Shown here: in pieces, positions 1 to 5,414 of the stretch
Layout: every line of letters begins with the position of its first letter
How positions within the stretch are numbered: position 1 is the stretch's first letter
Source: an uncultured bacterium
GTDB taxonomy: Bacteria > Planctomycetota > UBA1135 > GCA-002686595
Length of the DNA: 5,944 nt
Assembly: GCA_902826945.1 (NCBI GenBank)
Contig: CADEGS010000252.1
Coordinates: 1-5,944 of the forward strand
Reading direction: 5' to 3'
Translations under genes and position numbers: made by a program
The notes under the pieces: model-generated
Seen by the model: the letters and a program-made list of their open reading frames with translations, nothing else
What the model was told of the DNA's origin: nothing
Database searches by the model: none

Positions 1-165
1 GGCCTGGCCGAGCAGTCGGTCTTCCCCGAGATCGACTTCGACAAGCTCGAGTTCACCCAGGGCATGGACATCACGTTCGTGACGGACGCGCCCGACGACG
101 AGCAGGCCTTCTTCCTCCTGCGCGAGCTCGGCATGCCCTTCCGCACCAACCAGAGCGAGGCCTGA
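1..165 (+). CDS. rplE: 50S ribosomal protein L5, C-terminal part (partial at window start)
   Basis: L5 binds 5S rRNA together with L18 and sits in the central protuberance of the large subunit, contacting the P-site tRNA. Only the last 54 residues are present, read in frame 1 up to a TGA at 163-165; the start lies upstream of the window. The visible part carries the family's C-terminal signature: [11 protein letters not shown], then [10 protein letters not shown], then a final helix ending GMPFR, which matches the usual end of bacterial L5 with a short NQSEA tail. It is followed after 3 nt by rpsN, the standard order in the spc operon. A GAGG at 157-160 inside its last codons serves as the ribosome-binding site of rpsN. 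The identification is secure from the motif series and the gene order. Confidence 0.96.
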   Translation, partial: GLAEQSVFPEIDFDKLEFTQGMDITFVTDAPDDEQAFFLLRELGMPFRTNQSEA

Positions 166-168
166 TCC

Positions 169-354
169 ATGGCCAAGACGTCCCTGATCCACAAGGCGGC
201 CCGCAAGCCGAAGTTCTCCTCCCGCCTGATCCGGCGCTGCCAGATCTGCGGGCGCGTGCGCGCCGTCTACCGCAAGTTCGGGGTCTGCCGCATCTGCCTG
301 CGCGAGCGGGCGCTGCGCGGCGAGGTGCCCGGCATGCGCAAGGCCTCCTGGTAG
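169..354 (+). CDS. rpsN: 30S ribosomal protein S14, zinc-binding short form
   Basis: S14 is a late-assembling protein in the head of the small subunit, next to S3, S10 and S19. The product is 61 residues, the size of the short zinc-dependent type (often called rpsZ or type Z) rather than the roughly 100-residue zinc-free form. Two CxxC pairs, C24/C27 (CQIC) and C40/C43 (CRIC), form the zinc ribbon. The C-terminal [14 protein letters not shown] closely fits the family ending. The ATG at 169 lies 8 nt after GAGG (157-160). The gene sits between rplE and rpsH as expected and ends in TAG merged with the next Shine-Dalgarno sequence (TAGGAG, 352-357). Nothing is missing. Confidence 0.97.
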   Translation: MAKTSLIHKAARKPKFSSRLIRRCQICGRVRAVYRKFGVCRICLRERALRGEVPGMRKASW

Positions 355-357
355 GAG
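354..357 (+). promoter_or_regulatory. Shine-Dalgarno sequence for rpsH, fused to the rpsN stop codon
   Basis: GGAG at 354-357 shares its first G with the rpsN stop codon (TAG, 352-354). Two ATGs follow in tandem at 368 and 371. The spacing is 10 nt to the first and 13 nt to the second, so the first is the better start for rpsH. A ribosome stopping at the rpsN TAG would cover this site, which favours coupled re-initiation. Confidence 0.6.
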
Positions 358-367
358 CTCCCGAGCC

Positions 368-763
368 ATGATGACCGATCCCATCTCCGACATGCTCACG
401 CGCATCCGCAACGGCGCCGCCACGCGCCGCCCGTCCGTGCGCATGCCGGCCTCCAAGCTGAAGGTGTCCCTCGCCCAGGTGCTGGTCGACGAGGGCTACG
501 TCCGCGCCTACGAGGTCGAGCCCGGAAAGCCCTCGAGCACGCTGCGCGTCGACCTGAAGTACGGCCCCGACGGCGAGCAGGTGATCCGCTCGATCGAGCG
601 CGTGAGCAAGCCCGGCCGGCGCGTGTACTCCGGCCCGAAGGAGCTGCCGAAGGTCCTGCGCGGCCTCGGCGTCTACGTCCTCTCCACGCCCAAGGGCGTC
701 GTCTCGGACCGCGTGGCCCGCCTCGAGAACGTGGGCGGCGAGGTCCTCTGCAAGATCTCCTGA
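368..763 (+). CDS. rpsH: 30S ribosomal protein S8
   Basis: S8 is a primary binding protein of the 16S rRNA central domain and, in Escherichia coli, the translational repressor of the spc operon. The 131-residue product has the usual family length. The N-terminus MMTDPISDMLTRIRNG is diagnostic, and the C-terminal domain shows KPGRRVY, GLGVYVLSTPKGVVSD and GGEVLC. The end is slightly unusual: it finishes CKIS, where many S8 proteins finish with an aromatic residue after the conserved Cys. I chose the ATG at 368 because of spacing to GGAG (354-357); starting at 371 would remove only one Met. The stop TGA (761-763) is 1 nt before the rplF ATG. The E. coli S8 target lies near rplE's start, outside this window, so autoregulation cannot be judged here. 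Confidence 0.97.
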   Translation: MMTDPISDMLTRIRNGAATRRPSVRMPASKLKVSLAQVLVDEGYVRAYEVEPGKPSSTLRVDLKYGPDGEQVIRSIERVSKPGRRVYSGPKELPKVLRGLGVYVLSTPKGVVSDRVARLENVGGEVLCKIS

Positions 764-764
764 C

Positions 765-1310
765 ATGTCCCGCATCGGAAGACTGCCCATCGCCATCCCC
801 AAGGGCGTCGAGGTCCAGGCCGCCGGCCGCACGGTGACGGTGAAGGGCCCGAAGGGGAGCCTGTCGCTCGAGCTGCGCGGCGAGGTCGAGCTCGACGTCC
901 AGCCGAAGGAGCTCGTCGTGCGCCCGAACGGCAAGGGCGGCGCGATCGAGTCCCGCGCCTACCACGGCATGACGCGCGCGCTGCTCGGGAACATGGTCAC
1001 GGGCGTGACCAAGGGCTACGAGAAGGTGCTCGAGATCGTCGGCGTGGGCTGGAACGCCTCCGGCCAGGGCCGGAAGCTGACCCTCAACATCGGCTTCTGC
1101 CACCCGATCGTCTTCGAGGTCCCCGCGGGCATCGAGGTCGAGACGCCGAAGCCCGTCGAGATCTACCTGCGCGGCGCGGACAAGCAGGCGGTCGGCCAGT
1201 TCGCGGCCACCATCCGCTCCGTGCGCCCGCCCGAGCCCTACAAGGGCAAGGGCATCCGCTACAGGGGCGAGCACGTCCGCCGCAAGGCCGGGAAGAGCTT
1301 CGGGAGCTGA
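765..1310 (+). CDS. rplF: 50S ribosomal protein L6
   Basis: L6 binds 23S rRNA near the sarcin-ricin loop and supports factor binding at the GTPase-associated region. The 181-residue product matches the family length and its two repeated domains. It opens with MSRIGRLPIAIPKGV and VTVKGPKG. The second domain has LTLNIGFCHPIVFEVPAGI, GADKQAVGQFAATIR and the signature PPEPYKGKGIRY (residues 155-166). One oddity is the Cys in GFCHP, where the family usually has Ser. The start codon is only 1 nt past the rpsH stop and has no good Shine-Dalgarno sequence at normal distance: the nearest GAGG, 740-743, is 21 nt upstream. Translation is therefore probably coupled to rpsH. Identification is certain. Confidence 0.97.
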   Translation: MSRIGRLPIAIPKGVEVQAAGRTVTVKGPKGSLSLELRGEVELDVQPKELVVRPNGKGGAIESRAYHGMTRALLGNMVTGVTKGYEKVLEIVGVGWNASGQGRKLTLNIGFCHPIVFEVPAGIEVETPKPVEIYLRGADKQAVGQFAATIRSVRPPEPYKGKGIRYRGEHVRRKAGKSFGS

Positions 1311-1315
1311 GCGAC

Positions 1316-1678
1316 ATGACCGCCATCGACATCAAGAACCGCCGCCGTCAGCGCCGGCGCTTCCACGTCCGCAACCGCCTGAGCACGAGCGAACGCCCGC
1401 GCCTCAGCGTGCACCGCTCCGTGGCGCACACCTACGCCCAGGTGATCGACACGAGCGGCCGCACGCTGTGCGGCCTCGGCACCACCGGCAAGGCGATCGC
1501 GGGCGAGCTCGCGGGCAAGACCAAGACCGAGAAGGCGGCCGTGATCGGCAAGGAAATCGCGCGCATGGCCCTCGAGAAGGGCGTGAGCACGGTCGTGTTC
1601 GACCGCGGCTGCTCCAGGTACCACGGCCGCGTCAAGGCGCTGGCCGACGCCGCCCGCGAGGCCGGGCTCCAGTTCTAG
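1316..1678 (+). CDS. rplR: 50S ribosomal protein L18
   Basis: L18 binds 5S rRNA and anchors it in the central protuberance with L5. The product is 120 residues, typical for bacteria. A very basic N-terminus (about residues 7-21, RRRQRRRFHVRNR) is followed by RPRLSVHRS (27-35) and YAQVID, and the C-terminus shows VVFDRG (93-98) and YHGRVKALADAAREAGL (102-118), all family hallmarks. The stretch DRGCSRYHG replaces the common DRGGxxYHG, so a Cys (99) stands where Gly is usual. The ATG at 1316 lies 9 nt after GGGAG (1302-1306), which is inside the end of rplF. The TAG stop (1676-1678) begins the Shine-Dalgarno sequence of rpsE. Confidence 0.97.
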   Translation: MTAIDIKNRRRQRRRFHVRNRLSTSERPRLSVHRSVAHTYAQVIDTSGRTLCGLGTTGKAIAGELAGKTKTEKAAVIGKEIARMALEKGVSTVVFDRGCSRYHGRVKALADAAREAGLQF

Positions 1679-1681
1679 GAA
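1676..1681 (+). promoter_or_regulatory. Stop codon of rplR fused to the rpsE Shine-Dalgarno sequence
   Basis: TAGGAA combines the rplR stop (TAG, 1676-1678) with AGGA (1677-1680). The rpsE ATG at 1685 follows 4 nt after AGGA, a slightly short spacing. The arrangement implies that the ribosome finishing L18 sits on the rpsE initiation site. Confidence 0.55.
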
Positions 1682-1684
1682 GCC

Positions 1685-2197
1685 ATGAAGACGAAGCTCA
1701 ACTACCTCGACACGACCGAGGCCGCGACGGTCGAGAACATCAGCGAGATCCTGCTGCGGATCAACCGCTCGGCGGCGGTGGTCAAGGGCGGCCGGCGGTT
1801 CTCGTTCTCCGCGCTGGCGGTGGCCGGCAACCGCGGCGGGCTGGTCGGCCACGGCTTCGGCAAGGCGCGCCAGGTGCCCTCGGCCATCGAGAAGGCGAAC
1901 AAGGACGCGCGCAAGCACCTGATGCGCGTGCCGCTGGACGCGCAAGGGACCATCCCGCACGAGACCTCGGGCCGCTTCTGCGGCGCGCTGATCCGCATGA
2001 TCCCGGCCTCGCCCGGCACGGGCATCATCGCCGGCGCGTCGGTGCGCGCGGTGTGCGAGATGGCCGGGATCAAGGACATCCTGACCAAGGCCTACGGCTC
2101 GACCAACCCGATCAACCTCGTCAAGGCCACGTTCCACGCCCTGGCCCAGCTGCGCACGCCCGAGGCGATCGCCGAGCTGCGCGGCGTGAAGCTGTAG
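1685..2197 (+). CDS. rpsE: 30S ribosomal protein S5
   Basis: S5 lies at the mRNA entry side of the small subunit and contributes to decoding accuracy. The 170-residue product has the double-stranded RNA-binding-like N-terminal domain with VVKGGRRFSFSAL (32-44) and VGHGFGKARQVP (54-65). The C-terminal domain carries TIPHE, PASPGTG (107-113), IAG and GSTNPINLVKAT. The phrase RSAAVVKGGRRF and the GSTNPINLVKAT block resemble planctomycete and other PVC versions. Departures from consensus are AGNRGG, where GDGxG is usual, GRFCGALIRM, where GRFGA plus a basic residue is common, and AVCEMAG for AVxELAG. Downstream, rpmD (L30), which usually sits between rpsE and rplO, is absent and only 9 nt separate the two genes. 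The stop is TAG within TAGGAG (2195-2200). Confidence 0.96.
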   Translation: MKTKLNYLDTTEAATVENISEILLRINRSAAVVKGGRRFSFSALAVAGNRGGLVGHGFGKARQVPSAIEKANKDARKHLMRVPLDAQGTIPHETSGRFCGALIRMIPASPGTGIIAGASVRAVCEMAGIKDILTKAYGSTNPINLVKATFHALAQLRTPEAIAELRGVKL

Positions 2198-2200
2198 GAG
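2195..2200 (+). promoter_or_regulatory. Stop codon of rpsE fused to the rplO Shine-Dalgarno sequence
   Basis: TAGGAG merges the rpsE stop (2195-2197) with AGGAG (2196-2200). The rplO ATG at 2207 is 6 nt downstream, an optimal distance. The same hexamer occurs at 352-357 between rpsN and rpsH. Confidence 0.65.
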
Positions 2201-2206
2201 ACGGCC

Positions 2207-2680
2207 ATGGACCTGAAGAGCGTCTGCAACAAGGGCACCAAGCACCGCGTGCGCATGCGCGTGGGGCGCGGCATCGGCTCCGGCAAGGGCAAGACCTGCG
2301 GCCGCGGCCACAAGGGCTGGGGCGCGCGCTCGGGCTCGTCGCGCCGCTCGGGCTACGAGGGCGGCCAGATGCCGATCTACCGGCGCGTGCCGATCCGCGG
2401 CTTCACGAACGCGCGCTTCCGCACGGACTACACGATCGTCAACGTCGACACGCTGTCGGCCTTCGCCGACGGCGACACGGTCGACATGGCGGCGATCCTG
2501 GAGCGCGGCCTGACGAGCCCGGTCACCAAGCTCCTCAAGGTGCTCGGCAACGGCGCCCTGGAGCGGCGCCTGACGGTCCACGCGCACAAGTTCTCGAAGA
2601 GCGCCGTGGAGAAGATCCAGAAGGCGGGCGGCACCGTCGTGGTGCTGGAAGCCGGTGCTGCGCCGGCGGCCGCCGAGTGA
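2207..2680 (+). CDS. rplO: 50S ribosomal protein L15
   Basis: L15 is a late-assembly protein that threads a long basic N-terminal arm into 23S rRNA. The product has 157 residues. The arm carries GRGIGSGKGKTCGRGHKG (20-37), then GYEGGQMPIYRRVPIRGF (49-66), and the globular C-terminal domain shows VNVDTL, LLKVLGNG, LTVHAHKFSKSA and a Gly-Gly turn before VVVLE. The end is a short Ala-rich tail. Position 31 is Cys, whereas the common motif reads GKTSGRGHKG. The ATG at 2207 follows AGGAG by 6 nt. No L30 gene precedes it, unlike the spc operon of E. coli or Bacillus. The TGA stop overlaps the Shine-Dalgarno sequence of secY. Confidence 0.96.
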   Translation: MDLKSVCNKGTKHRVRMRVGRGIGSGKGKTCGRGHKGWGARSGSSRRSGYEGGQMPIYRRVPIRGFTNARFRTDYTIVNVDTLSAFADGDTVDMAAILERGLTSPVTKLLKVLGNGALERRLTVHAHKFSKSAVEKIQKAGGTVVVLEAGAAPAAAE

Positions 2681-2683
2681 GGA
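2678..2683 (+). promoter_or_regulatory. rplO stop / secY Shine-Dalgarno sequence, decides the secY start
   Basis: TGAGGA holds the rplO stop (2678-2680) and GAGGA (2679-2683). It lies 4 nt before the ATG at 2688, which begins the SecY homology (MSVALQLLRIPETRK). A GTG at 2655 in the same frame would add 11 residues, MLRRRPPSEDG, that do not look like SecY and overlap rplO, so 2688 is preferred. Confidence 0.65.
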
Positions 2684-2687
2684 CGGC

Positions 2688-4010
2688 ATGAGCGTCGCGC
2701 TGCAACTGCTCCGCATCCCCGAGACGCGCAAGCGGATCGTCACCACGGTCCTGCTCCTGGTCTGCTACCGGCTCGGGTTCCACATCCCGATCCCGGGGCT
2801 GAGCCCGCAGTTCCTGCGCGACCTCTCCAGCCGCTCGAGCTCCGCCTTCGGCCTGCTCTCGGCCTTCTCCGGCGGCGCCATCGGGCAGACGGCGATGTTC
2901 TCGCTGGGGATCATGCCCTACATCTCGGCGTCGATCATCTTCTCCGTGCTGGCGAAGGTGTCGCCGCAGATCGAGGCGCTCCAGAAGGAGGGCGCGACGG
3001 GGCAGAAGAAGATCAACCAGTGGACGCGCCTGTCCGTCGTCCCCATCAGCCTGCTGCAGGCGCTGATGATCTGGTTCGGCGTGATCCGCAAGGAGCCGGC
3101 GATGCTCTCGTCCACCGCCGGCGAGGGCGTGGGGACGATGGTCGTCGTCGTGCTGGCGCTCATGGCCGGCGCGATCTTCGTCATGTGGCTGGGCGAGCTG
3201 ATCACCGAGTACGGGGTCGGCAACGGCGCCTCGCTGATCATCATGTCCGGCATCATCGCGACGATGCCGGCGGGGATCGCCAGCCTGCTCGCGCAGCAGG
3301 AAGACGCCTACAACTCGATCCTGACCCTGATCGGCATCTGGATCACGATCGTGCTCGTGATCGTCTGCATCCAGAAGGGCGAGCGCCGCATCCCGATCCA
3401 GTACGCGCGCCTGACGCGCGGGCGCCGCGTGTACGGCGGGCAGCGCCACTACCTGCCGATCAAGATCAACATGGCCGGCGTCATGCCGATCATCTTCGCC
3501 TCCGCGCTCCTGATCCTGCCCAGCGTGGTCTTCGGCCTGCTGGGCTGGGACTCGGTGAACGCGGTGATGAACGACGCGGGCGGCTTCGTCCACGTCACGC
3601 TGAGCCTGGTCCTGGTGTTCGCCTTCTGCTTCTTCTGGAACAACCTGATGTTCCGGCCGGAGGAGATCGCCGACAACCTGCGCGAGGCCGGCTCGTTCAT
3701 CCCCGGCATCCGCCCGGGAGCGCGCACGGCCAGCTACATCAAGGCCATCCTGACCCGCATCACGCTCGCGGGCGCGGTCTTCCTGGCCGTGCTGGCGGTG
3801 CTGCCTAACTTCATCACCGGCAGCGTGCCGGGCCTCCCGCCGCACCTGGCGTACTTCCTCGGCGGCACCTCGGTGCTGATCGTGGTCGGCGTGGCGATGG
3901 ACCTCGTAGACAGGCTCAACGCGCAGCTCGTGATGCGCAACTACGACGGATTCGTCAAGGGCAAGGGCGGTCGCGGCGGCATCGGCTCCGGCTGGGCCCG
4001 CAAGGGCTGA
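2688..4010 (+). CDS. secY: Preprotein translocase subunit SecY
   Basis: SecY is the ten-helix pore of the SecYEG channel in the cytoplasmic membrane, through which SecA or the ribosome drives secretory and membrane proteins. The 440-residue product has the normal length. The cytosolic start with LLRIPETRKR leads into TM1 (about 17-33) and YRLGFHIPIPG (27-37). SAFSGGAIGQTAMFSLGIMPYISASII (through about residue 84) is the plug and TM2 signature. The conserved cytosolic loop RRIPIQYARL (233-242) and YGGQRHYLPIKINMAGVMPIIFA are where SecA and ribosomes dock. Near the C-terminus is AQLVMRNYDGF. After it comes a Gly/Lys/Arg-rich tail of about 17 residues, more Gly-rich than the usual short basic end. 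Its neighbours rplO and adk are those expected in this operon; adk starts 2 nt after the stop. Confidence 0.97.
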   Translation: MSVALQLLRIPETRKRIVTTVLLLVCYRLGFHIPIPGLSPQFLRDLSSRSSSAFGLLSAFSGGAIGQTAMFSLGIMPYISASIIFSVLAKVSPQIEALQKEGATGQKKINQWTRLSVVPISLLQALMIWFGVIRKEPAMLSSTAGEGVGTMVVVVLALMAGAIFVMWLGELITEYGVGNGASLIIMSGIIATMPAGIASLLAQQEDAYNSILTLIGIWITIVLVIVCIQKGERRIPIQYARLTRGRRVYGGQRHYLPIKINMAGVMPIIFASALLILPSVVFGLLGWDSVNAVMNDAGGFVHVTLSLVLVFAFCFFWNNLMFRPEEIADNLREAGSFIPGIRPGARTASYIKAILTRITLAGAVFLAVLAVLPNFITGSVPGLPPHLAYFLGGTSVLIVVGVAMDLVDRLNAQLVMRNYDGFVKGKGGRGGIGSGWARKG

Positions 4011-4012
4011 GG

Positions 4013-4657
4013 ATGAAAACGGTGGTCATCCTCCTCGGAGCACCCGGCGCAGGGAAGGGCACGCAGGCCGCCAGGCTGAGCGCGGAGCTCTCGCTACCGC
4101 ACGTCTCGACCGGCGACCTCCTGCGCGAGCACCGCGCGCAGGGCACGCCGCTCGGGCTCGAGGCCAAGCGCTTCATGGACGCCGGCGAGCTGGTGCCCGA
4201 CCAGGTCGTGCTCGACATGCTGTTCGAGCGCGTCGGCCGTCCCGACTGCGCCGAGGGCTACCTGCTGGACGGCTTCCCGCGCACGACGCCGCAGGCGCGG
4301 GCGCTCGACGCCCGCCTGGGCCCGGTGCGCCTGAGCGTGATCGACCTGGAGGTCTCCGACGAGGCCATCGTCGGGCGCGCGGCCGGCCGCCTCCTGTGCC
4401 GCGGCTGCAGCGCGATCTACCACGCGACGAGCGCCCCGCCCGCGCAGGCCGGGCGCTGCGACCGCTGCGGCGGCGAGCTCTACCAGCGTCCCGACGACAA
4501 GGCGGACGTCGTGCGCGAGCGGCTGCGCGTGTACCACCAGAAGACGCGTCCGCTGGCGGACCACTACCGCGCGCAGGGCGTCCTGCGCTCCGTCGACGGC
4601 GAGCGCGCTCCGGACGAGGTCTTCCGATCGCTGCTCGAGCAGGTGCGGGGGCGCTAG
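4013..4657 (+). CDS. adk: Adenylate kinase, zinc-type LID
   Basis: This cytoplasmic enzyme interconverts ATP + AMP and two ADP, keeping adenylate pools balanced. The product has 214 residues, the long bacterial form. The P-loop is GAPGAGKGT (9-17); the AMP-binding region has STGDLLRE (32-39) and LLDGFPRT (84-91). The LID (about 122-160) contains four cysteines, C129/C132 and C149/C152, in the spacing of zinc-binding LIDs found in Bacillus-type enzymes. Arg122, Arg126, Arg159 and the DDK that follows are placed like catalytic LID residues, but GRL replaces the frequent GRR. The ATG at 4013 has AAGGG (4002-4006) 6 nt upstream, inside secY. A map gene, often found after adk, is absent, and infA follows after 3 nt. 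Second codon AAA is unusual in this AAG-dominated window. Confidence 0.97.
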   Translation: MKTVVILLGAPGAGKGTQAARLSAELSLPHVSTGDLLREHRAQGTPLGLEAKRFMDAGELVPDQVVLDMLFERVGRPDCAEGYLLDGFPRTTPQARALDARLGPVRLSVIDLEVSDEAIVGRAAGRLLCRGCSAIYHATSAPPAQAGRCDRCGGELYQRPDDKADVVRERLRVYHQKTRPLADHYRAQGVLRSVDGERAPDEVFRSLLEQVRGR

Positions 4658-4660
4658 GCC

Positions 4661-4897
4661 ATGGCCAAGGAAGAGCCCATCACCGTGGAGGCCGTGGTCA
4701 CCGAGTCGCTGCCCAACGCCCGCTTCCGGGCGCGCCTGGAGTCGGGGCACGAGATCCTGGCCCACGTCAGCGGCAAGATGCGCATGCACTACATCCGCAT
4801 CCTGCCCGGCGACAAGATCACCGTGGAGATGTCCCCCTACGACCTGACCAAGGGTCGGATCGTGTACCGGGGCGAGCGTAGGAAGAGGGATGGCTGA
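4661..4897 (+). CDS. infA: Translation initiation factor IF-1
   Basis: IF-1 is a small OB-fold protein that occupies the A site of the 30S subunit during initiation and stimulates IF-2 and IF-3. The product is 78 residues; most are 71-73. The family core is complete: [16 protein letters not shown] (7-22), [16 protein letters not shown] (26-41), [11 protein letters not shown] (42-52) and [16 protein letters not shown] (55-70). Beyond this is a basic tail, GERRKRDG (71-78), rich in Arg codons CGT and AGG that are uncommon here. This tail is encoded by the DNA that carries the Shine-Dalgarno sequence of rpmJ. Its own start lacks a strong site; GGGGG at 4647-4651, 9 nt upstream inside adk, is the best candidate. 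The TGA stop overlaps the rpmJ ATG by one base. Confidence 0.96.
   Translation: MAKEEPITVEAVVTESLPNARFRARLESGHEILAHVSGKMRMHYIRILPGDKITVEMSPYDLTKGRIVYRGERRKRDG
4885..4889 (+). promoter_or_regulatory. Shine-Dalgarno sequence for rpmJ inside the infA 3' end
   Basis: A purine run, AGGAAGAGGGA (4880-4890), contains GAGG at 4885-4888, which lies 8 nt before the rpmJ ATG at 4897. It also codes for the Arg-Lys-Arg tail of IF-1 with AGG codons. Confidence 0.6.
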
Positions 4898-5016
4898 TGA
4901 AGGTACGAACGAGCGTCCGCCGCATCTGCATGCACTGCAAGATCGTCCGGAGACGTGGCGTGGTCCGCGTGATCTGCAAGGCCGATCCCAACCACAAGCA
5001 ACGTCAAGGCAAGTAG
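4897..5016 (+). CDS. rpmJ: 50S ribosomal protein L36, zinc-binding form
   Basis: L36 is the smallest ribosomal protein and helps fold 23S rRNA near the base of the L7/L12 stalk. The product is 39 residues, beginning [19 protein letters not shown], continuing [19 protein letters not shown]. The zinc ligands are visible as C11, C14, C27 and H33, the C+ form. The ATG overlaps the infA stop as TGATG (4895-4899), so translation is probably coupled. Codon use differs from the neighbours: within 39 codons it has CGA, AGA, CGG, two CGT, GTA and two CAA, while adjacent genes prefer CGC, GTC/GTG and CAG. The protein is nevertheless canonical, so this is unlikely to signal transfer. The gene closes the spc part; rpsM starts 13 nt later. 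Confidence 0.96.
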   Translation: MKVRTSVRRICMHCKIVRRRGVVRVICKADPNHKQRQGK

Positions 5017-5029
5017 CCGGAGCCCCGTC

Positions 5030-5413
5030 ATGCCGCGCGTCATCGGTGTCGACATCCCCAACAACAAGCGCCTCGAGATCTCGCTGACCTACATCTTCGG
5101 GGTCGGTCGCACGACCGCGAAGAAGGTCTGCGAGGGCCTGAGCCTCGACCCTGGCATGAAGGCCGGCGAGCTCACCGAGGAGCAGATCAGCCAGATCGCG
5201 ACCTACGTCCAGAGGAACTACTCGGTCGAGGGGCAGCTGCGTCGCACGATCGCGGGCAACATCAGCCGCCTGCGCGACATCGGCTGCTACCGCGGCCTGC
5301 GCCACCGGCGCGGGCTGCCCGTGCGCGGGCAGCGCACGCGCACGAACGCCCGCACGCGCAAGGGGCCGAAGAAGACCGTCGCCGGCAAGAAGTCCGTGAA
5401 GGGGATGAAGTAG
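5030..5413 (+). CDS. rpsM: 30S ribosomal protein S13
   Basis: S13 is in the head of the small subunit, forms intersubunit bridges with L5 and touches the P-site tRNA with its C-terminal tail. The 127-residue product begins [18 protein letters not shown], an N-terminus reminiscent of PVC bacteria, followed by the helix-turn region [13 protein letters not shown] (21-33). The highly conserved block [20 protein letters not shown] (82-101) and [13 protein letters not shown] (103-115) make the identity certain. The end is a Lys-rich tail. The ATG at 5030 has GGAG (5019-5022) 7 nt upstream. Only 13 nt separate it from rpmJ, so the spc and alpha operons appear merged and there is no leader large enough for an E. 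coli-type S4-binding pseudoknot. Confidence 0.97.
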   Translation: MPRVIGVDIPNNKRLEISLTYIFGVGRTTAKKVCEGLSLDPGMKAGELTEEQISQIATYVQRNYSVEGQLRRTIAGNISRLRDIGCYRGLRHRRGLPVRGQRTRTNARTRKGPKKTVAGKKSVKGMK

Positions 5414-5414
5414 C

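Noticed and set aside
71..1274. Two antisense frames (71-934 and 396-1274) opposite rpsN, rpsH and rplF
   Set aside because: Both run opposite canonical ribosomal genes and carry no recognisable domain.
2655..2687. GTG start giving SecY an 11-residue extension
   Set aside because: The added residues lack SecY similarity and overlap rplO; the ATG at 2688 has GAGGA directly upstream.
1468..2691. 407-residue + strand frame overlapping rplR, rpsE and rplO in another phase
   Set aside because: It is an Arg/Gly-rich shifted reading of three certain genes without homology features.
1259..2746. 495-residue antisense open frame opposite rplR, rpsE and rplO
   Set aside because: Its composition is Ala/Arg/His/Leu-rich with no family motif; it mirrors the third-position GC bias of the sense genes.
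3020..3808. 262-residue + strand frame inside secY
   Set aside because: It is a shifted reading of secY, extremely Arg/Asp/His-rich, with no plausible start context.
2535..3845. 436-residue antisense open frame opposite rplO and secY
   Set aside because: It is strongly charged and rich in Asp, Arg, His and Gln because it is the complement of a hydrophobic membrane protein gene; no independent signals.
4890..5087. 65-residue + strand frame over rpmJ
   Set aside because: It is out of phase with rpmJ, whose sequence, zinc ligands and coupled start are clear; the overlapping frame has no family features.
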